DNA of 64,000 nt from the NCBI GenBank assembly GCA_945952105.1, contig CAMFGZ010000012.1, positions 1 through 64,000 of the forward strand, written 5' to 3'. A program made the position numbers and the translations under genes. Below the pieces are notes generated by a model, which was not told the DNA's origin, ran no database searches, and saw nothing but the letters and a program-made list of their open reading frames with translations. Origin of the DNA: an uncultured Rhodospirillaceae bacterium (GTDB lineage: Bacteria > Pseudomonadota > Alphaproteobacteria > Reyranellales > Reyranellaceae). Every line of letters starts with the position of its first letter. The stretch's first letter is position 1. Below, piece after piece: positions 60,307 through 64,000 of this stretch.

Positions 60307-61107
60307 TCAGATACGCTCCGGCTTGCGCGACGCGTAGTAGATCCAGGGATTTGGATCTTGCGCGAGGCGGGGATCGTCGCCGGGCACGAAATCGCGGCTC
60401 TCGTTGCCCGCGCAGACGATGTCGATCATGCCGAGCCGGCGCAGCTCCGCCACGCCGATGTCGGGCCGGACGTAGTAGAGCGCCGAGGACCGGAAGGAGT
60501 GCGTGCCGTCATGGACGCGACCCGCGGCCAGGGGCATGCGGTATTGCAGCAGGCCGTTCTTGCCCCAGAACACGCCCGACCATTTGAGCGAGCGCAACGT
60601 CTCGCGCAGGTTGCCATGGATGCGGAACCGGAAGCGGTCGATGATCGCGGGCAGGTAGTTGGCGTTGTGGCTCGAGAAGACCATCAGCCCGCCGGGCCGC
60701 AGGGCGCGCTTCATCTCGGTCAGGGCCATCGTGCGCTCGCGTGAGTCGAGATGGTCGATGCCGTTGTAGCTGAAGAGCACGAAATCGAAACTCTCGTCCG
60801 CGACCGATGCAAGACGGCGCGCGTCGGCAACGGCGAAGCTGAAGGCCGGGAATTCCGCCTTGCATCGCGCGATCATGCCAGCGGAATAGTCGACGCCGAG
60901 ATAGGACCTTGCGAGCGGCGCGAAATGGCGGGTGGTCCGGCCGCCGCCGACGCCGATGTCGAGCATGTCCATCGCGCCGAGCGACGGACGGAGTTGAGAC
61001 AGCAGGGTCTCTTCCGGCTTCTGCAGCCCGTCGGGGCGGGCATAGAGGGCGACGATGTCGGGCGACTCGTAGGTCGCATGAGTGAGATCCGACGCAAAGC
61101 CGCTCAT
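60307..61107 (-). CDS. class I SAM-dependent methyltransferase
   Basis: A 266-residue methyltransferase. Motif I is MDMLDIGVGGGRTTRHFAPL, motif II SYLGVDYSAGMIARCKAEF, and motif post-II FDFVLFSYNGIDHLDSRERT. The C-terminal WIYYASRKPERI is unusual. The start at 61107 overlaps the PIG-L stop (ATGA), preferred over the ATG at 61119. It may methylate a sugar hydroxyl or a glycan-linked lipid, possibly capping the chain read by the Wzt domain. Confidence 0.9.
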   Translation of the reverse strand: MSGFASDLTHATYESPDIVALYARPDGLQKPEETLLSQLRPSLGAMDMLDIGVGGGRTTRHFAPLARSYLGVDYSAGMIARCKAEFPAFSFAVADARRLASVADESFDFVLFSYNGIDHLDSRERTMALTEMKRALRPGGLMVFSSHNANYLPAIIDRFRFRIHGNLRETLRSLKWSGVFWGKNGLLQYRMPLAAGRVHDGTHSFRSSALYYVRPDIGVAELRRLGMIDIVCAGNESRDFVPGDDPRLAQDPNPWIYYASRKPERI

Positions 61108-62147
61108 GCCTTGCCCCATTCATGGTCCCAATCGGTGATCGTTCCCGGGCGGCCGATCGTGCCGAGCTGCACCGGAAGGACACGGTCGACCAATCGGGAG
61201 GGCAGGAGACGGCGGAGCATGAGCACGAGGCGCAGGTAGGAACGGTCGAAGTCGAACGGGCGGCGGCGGTGCTGGCCGCCGGGGCGCACGATGAGACGGT
61301 CGGGATAGCTGCGGGTCGCGATCAGAGATGGCGCATTCTGGCTCACGAAGGCGCCCAGCATGCGTTTCTTGTCGTCCAGTTCCGACGGGGCCATCCGGAG
61401 TTTCAGGATCGGGCGGCCATCGACGCCGTCCGGGGGGCCGTTATAGGAGACCAGCCCCAGCAACCAGCGGGCGCACAAGGCGAGGATGCGGTGCGGTGTG
61501 TGCAGCAGGGAAACGTAGGGGCTGTATTCGGGGGCCTCGTAGACGGTGAACCGGTCGGCCGGCGTGACGAGGCGATCGATCAGGGCCGCGATCATGTCGT
61601 GATGGACATGGCCACCCTCGAAAGCGGGCGTGACGATGACGGTCGGCTGGTACTCGTCGATGATGGCGCGAAGCGCCGCCGATGCGGCGTGAAGCTTCGC
61701 GGGATCGCGGCTCTCCAGCGGAGGCATCATATCCAGGAAGCGTAGGTCTGCTTCGCCGAGGCCTGCGATGCGCCAGGCGGCGCGTGCCTCCGCTTCCCGC
61801 CGTTCCGGCAGCGCCGGCGTTTCGTCGCGTGCCAGATAGACGATACGCGTGACACCGCCGAGACGGCTGTTGCGCAGGCCGAGCCCGCCGGCGGCGATGA
61901 CGCAGTCGTCTTCGTGCGGGGCGAGGATCAGCAGGCGGCCAGGCGCATCCCACGCCATCCAGCGTTCGGTCATCCGGATCCTCAGCAGGGCGAGTGTCGC
62001 GAGCATCAGGAGCAGCGTGTAGAAGAGCGCGAAAGGCAGGGCGATCCAGAACAGACCAGGGAGCCGGGTCGCCAGCCAGAGCAGGAGAGCGGCGGCGGCC
62101 AACAGTGCCACCACGATCGACGGCCGGAAGTCGATGCGGAGCTTCAT
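61104..62147 (-). CDS. PIG-L/LmbE family deacetylase with membrane anchor
   Basis: A 347-residue protein. Two N-terminal membrane helices (residues 10-27 and 31-55) precede the LmbE-like Zn-dependent N-deacetylase domain. The metal block is LILAPHEDDCVIAAGGLG (His78, Asp80, Asp81), and the distal His pair is in FEGGHVHHDMIAALID. It removes an N-acetyl group from a sugar, probably a lipid-linked intermediate. With the methyltransferase and GNAT it forms a deacetylation, methylation and reacylation set. It is divergent from the GT4 gene at 62218. Confidence 0.93.
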   Translation of the reverse strand: MKLRIDFRPSIVVALLAAAALLLWLATRLPGLFWIALPFALFYTLLLMLATLALLRIRMTERWMAWDAPGRLLILAPHEDDCVIAAGGLGLRNSRLGGVTRIVYLARDETPALPERREAEARAAWRIAGLGEADLRFLDMMPPLESRDPAKLHAASAALRAIIDEYQPTVIVTPAFEGGHVHHDMIAALIDRLVTPADRFTVYEAPEYSPYVSLLHTPHRILALCARWLLGLVSYNGPPDGVDGRPILKLRMAPSELDDKKRMLGAFVSQNAPSLIATRSYPDRLIVRPGGQHRRRPFDFDRSYLRLVLMLRRLLPSRLVDRVLPVQLGTIGRPGTITDWDHEWGKA

Positions 62148-62217
62148 TCGATCGCGGAGCCCATTCCTGCAACACCTATGCTATCAATTGCCCCGATACA
62201 TCAAGCCCTTGGGATCC

Positions 62218-63414
62218 GTGGACCAGCCGTTGCGTCTCCTTCATGTCGTTCCGACATATCTTCCGGCCACGCGATATGGCGGACCCATCCGGTCGGTCCA
62301 CGCGCTCTGCCGTGAACTCACCGCCGCGGGCCACGACGTTCAGGTCTTCACCACCAGCGTCGACGGTCCCGGCGACAGCGATGTGCCACACAACGTGCCG
62401 GTCGACGTCGAAGGCGTGAAGGTCACCTACTTCCCGAGTCGCGTACTGCGCCGCCTGTACTGGTCCCCGCCGATGGGACGCGCGCTCGGCCAAGTCACGG
62501 CGGGCTATGACGCCGTCCATCTCCATTCGGTGTTCCTGTGGCCGATTCTCGCTGGCGCCCGGGCGGCGCAACGCGCGGGCGTGCCTTACGTGATCTCGCC
62601 ACGAGGGATGCTGGTGCCCGAACTGATCCGTCGGAAAAGCCGCTGGGTGAAGGAAGCGTGGATTCGCTTGATCGACCGGCCCAATCTGGAACGGGCAGCC
62701 GCCGTGCACGCCACCTCGGAGATCGAGGCGCAGCATATTGCGAGCTTCGGCTGGCGCCTGCCGCCGATCGCCATGATCCCTCACGGCGTCGACGATCCGC
62801 CATCGCCAACGTCGAAGCCGCTGTCGCCCGATATCGCCGCGGCGGTGGCGGGCGGGCCGATGGTCCTCTCGTTCGGCCGGCTGAGCTGGGAGAAGGGCCT
62901 GGACCGGGGGATTGCCGCCCTTGCGGAAGCGCCCGGGGTGCGCGCCGTCATGGCGGGCGACGATGCCGGCGATCACGCCGCCTATCTTGCCTCGGAGGCT
63001 CAGCGTCATGGCGTCGCCGACCGGGTGACGATCATCGCCCGTCACGTTTCTGGCGCGGACAAGGAGGCGCTTTTCACCGCCGCGCGCCTCTTTGCGATGA
63101 CCTCGCTCTCGGAGAATTTCGGCATCGCCGCCTTCGAGGCGATGCGCCGCGGCGTGCCGGTCCTCGCCACGCCCGACGTCGGCATGTCGGAGATCGTGCG
63201 CCAGACTGAGGCCGGCATGGTCGTCGAGGCGACGCCGGTCGCCATCGCGGCCGGCCTGAGGATCATGTTCGCTGACCCGGATCTCTGTCGCCGCCAGGGC
63301 GAGGCCGGGCAGCGTCACGTCATCGATCACTACGGCTGGCCGGCCGTGGCGCGCCGGATGGCGGATCTCTACCGGTCGATCGCGGATGCCTCCCGTCGAG
63401 GAACGGCTCCATGA
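62218..63414 (+). CDS. family 4 glycosyltransferase
   Basis: A 398-residue GT-B enzyme: LLHVVPTYLPATRYGGPIRS, VHLHSVFLWPILAGARAAQR, ISPRGMLVPELIRRKSRWVK, then GPMVLSFGRLSWEKGLDRGI, VMAGDDAGDHAAYL, ARHVSGADKEALFTAARLFA and LSENFGIAAFEAMRRGVPVL (E-x7-E). The GTG at 62218 (GGGA upstream) is preferred; the ATG at 62134 would overlap the start of the divergent PIG-L gene. It overlaps the next gene by four bases. Confidence 0.93.
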   Translation: MDQPLRLLHVVPTYLPATRYGGPIRSVHALCRELTAAGHDVQVFTTSVDGPGDSDVPHNVPVDVEGVKVTYFPSRVLRRLYWSPPMGRALGQVTAGYDAVHLHSVFLWPILAGARAAQRAGVPYVISPRGMLVPELIRRKSRWVKEAWIRLIDRPNLERAAAVHATSEIEAQHIASFGWRLPPIAMIPHGVDDPPSPTSKPLSPDIAAAVAGGPMVLSFGRLSWEKGLDRGIAALAEAPGVRAVMAGDDAGDHAAYLASEAQRHGVADRVTIIARHVSGADKEALFTAARLFAMTSLSENFGIAAFEAMRRGVPVLATPDVGMSEIVRQTEAGMVVEATPVAIAAGLRIMFADPDLCRRQGEAGQRHVIDHYGWPAVARRMADLYRSIADASRRGTAP

Positions 63415-64000
63415 TGGAACTGCTGCAGCAGAGCCCCTTCGATCCGGCGAAGGAGCCGAAGATCGTCATCATCGCCGACTGGCTGCCACCGGATTTCGGC
63501 GCGGTCGGGCAATACATGCAGATGCGGGCACGGGCGCTTGCAGAGCAGGGGCACGATGTCACTCTGGTCGGCCTTTCGACGCTTCGGAGCTCGACGATCC
63601 AGAATTCGGAGGGCAGGGGACGGTTGACGGAGATCAGGCTCGCGGCGCGGCCCGTGCCTCGTGGCTCTCTGATCGGGCGCATGCTGTGGACGATCGCGAC
63701 CAATCTCCGCCTGATCTCCGCGGCTTTCGGTCCCTTACGCGCAGCGGATGGCATCCTGTTCACGGGGTCGCCGCCGTTCCTCATCCACCTGCTGGCACCG
63801 CTGAAGCCACTGTGGCGAGGCAGGCTCGTGTATCGGATCACGGATTTCCATCCCGAATGCCTCATCGCCGCGCGCGACCGTCCCTCGCGCGCCCTTGGCT
63901 TCCTCCTGGGATTGACCAACTTCTGGCGGCGAAGGGTCGACGGCTTCGAGGTGCTGGGCGAGGATCAACGCCGCCGCCTCACCGAGACCGGTATCCCGGC
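63411..64000 (+). CDS. WcaI-like glycosyltransferase (cut by window end)
   Basis: The first 196 residues of a GT-B enzyme. IVIIADWLPPDFGAVGQYMQ is typical of the WcaI/colanic-acid group, followed by LAEQGHDVTLVGLSTLRSST, ILFTGSPPFLIHLLAPLKPL and VYRITDFHPECLIAARDRPS. The donor domain lies beyond the window. ATG 63411 overlaps the upstream stop; a second ATG follows at once. Confidence 0.88.
   Translation, partial: MMELLQQSPFDPAKEPKIVIIADWLPPDFGAVGQYMQMRARALAEQGHDVTLVGLSTLRSSTIQNSEGRGRLTEIRLAARPVPRGSLIGRMLWTIATNLRLISAAFGPLRAADGILFTGSPPFLIHLLAPLKPLWRGRLVYRITDFHPECLIAARDRPSRALGFLLGLTNFWRRRVDGFEVLGEDQRRRLTETGIP

Noticed and set aside
62134-62217. Upstream ATG (62134) for the GT4 gene at 62218
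   Set aside because: It would overlap the start of the divergent PIG-L gene and add a basic stretch unlike GT4 N-termini; the GTG at 62218 fits the family start.
1-64000. CRISPR arrays, insertion sequences, prophage or integrase genes, tRNA or rRNA genes
   Set aside because: No repeated spacer-like units, transposase or integrase motifs, terminal inverted repeats, or RNA gene signatures were seen in the window by eye.

Overview
The window is GC-rich, almost fully coding chromosome from an alphaproteobacterium. The evidence for that group is the complete PhyR-NepR-EcfG general stress response module (found only in Alphaproteobacteria), a GapR/DUF2312 nucleoid protein, Bug/TctC solute-binding proteins, a CpaA-type prepilin peptidase with an Flp pilin, and the small DUF1328 and GlyGly-zipper envelope proteins typical of soil and plant-associated genera. 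I cannot name the genus; a Reyranella- or Bradyrhizobium-like organism is a guess. I see no rRNA, tRNA, CRISPR array, insertion sequence or prophage.

Layout. 1-3.4 kb: a divergent catabolic locus (ABC solute-binding protein / NicC-like flavin monooxygenase plus PuuE-like CE4 hydrolase) with two copies of one palindromic operator. 3.4-11.4 kb: housekeeping genes (GapR-like protein, YVTN propeller plus Bug protein, DUF429, icd, LOG hydrolase, LysM protein, psd-pssA). 11.6-13.7 kb: Flp pilin, prepilin peptidase, a secreted protein of unknown family and an SDR. 13.7-21.3 kb: the general stress response island, with a candidate small RNA, nepR, two EcfG-like sigma factors, envelope peptides, phyR, an HWE/HisKA_2 kinase with damaged ATP-binding boxes and a CHASE3 hybrid kinase. 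21.3-32.2 kb: small stress and envelope genes, a dipeptide-type SBP and an ergothioneine locus (egtB-egtD with a divergent ATP-grasp-like gene). 32.4-42.3 kb: mixed metabolism (SGNH hydrolase, AKR, 2OG-type oxygenase, amidase, phosphodiesterase, amidohydrolases, PiT transporter, transglutaminase). 42.4-64 kb: a large surface-polysaccharide cluster with an O-antigen ligase/polymerase-like protein, WcaJ-type initiating transferase, AsnB, Wzm/Wzt exporter, about nine glycosyltransferases and a reverse-strand modification group (PIG-L deacetylase, methyltransferase, GNAT).

How it fits together. The most interesting signal is regulatory. Exact or near-exact EcfG promoters (G-G/C-AAC, 16-17 bases, CGTT) recur in intergenic regions between 13.7 and 31.8 kb. 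They lie ahead of a candidate two-hairpin small RNA with its own terminator, a 27-residue membrane peptide plus lipoprotein, a CsbD protein, a DUF1328 protein, a Cys-repeat lipoprotein, egtB and a VOC protein. This suggests that the sigma factor locus is embedded in its own target regulon. The polysaccharide cluster is a near-continuous chain of overlapping stop and start codons, implying one translationally coupled operon for an ABC-exported glycan.
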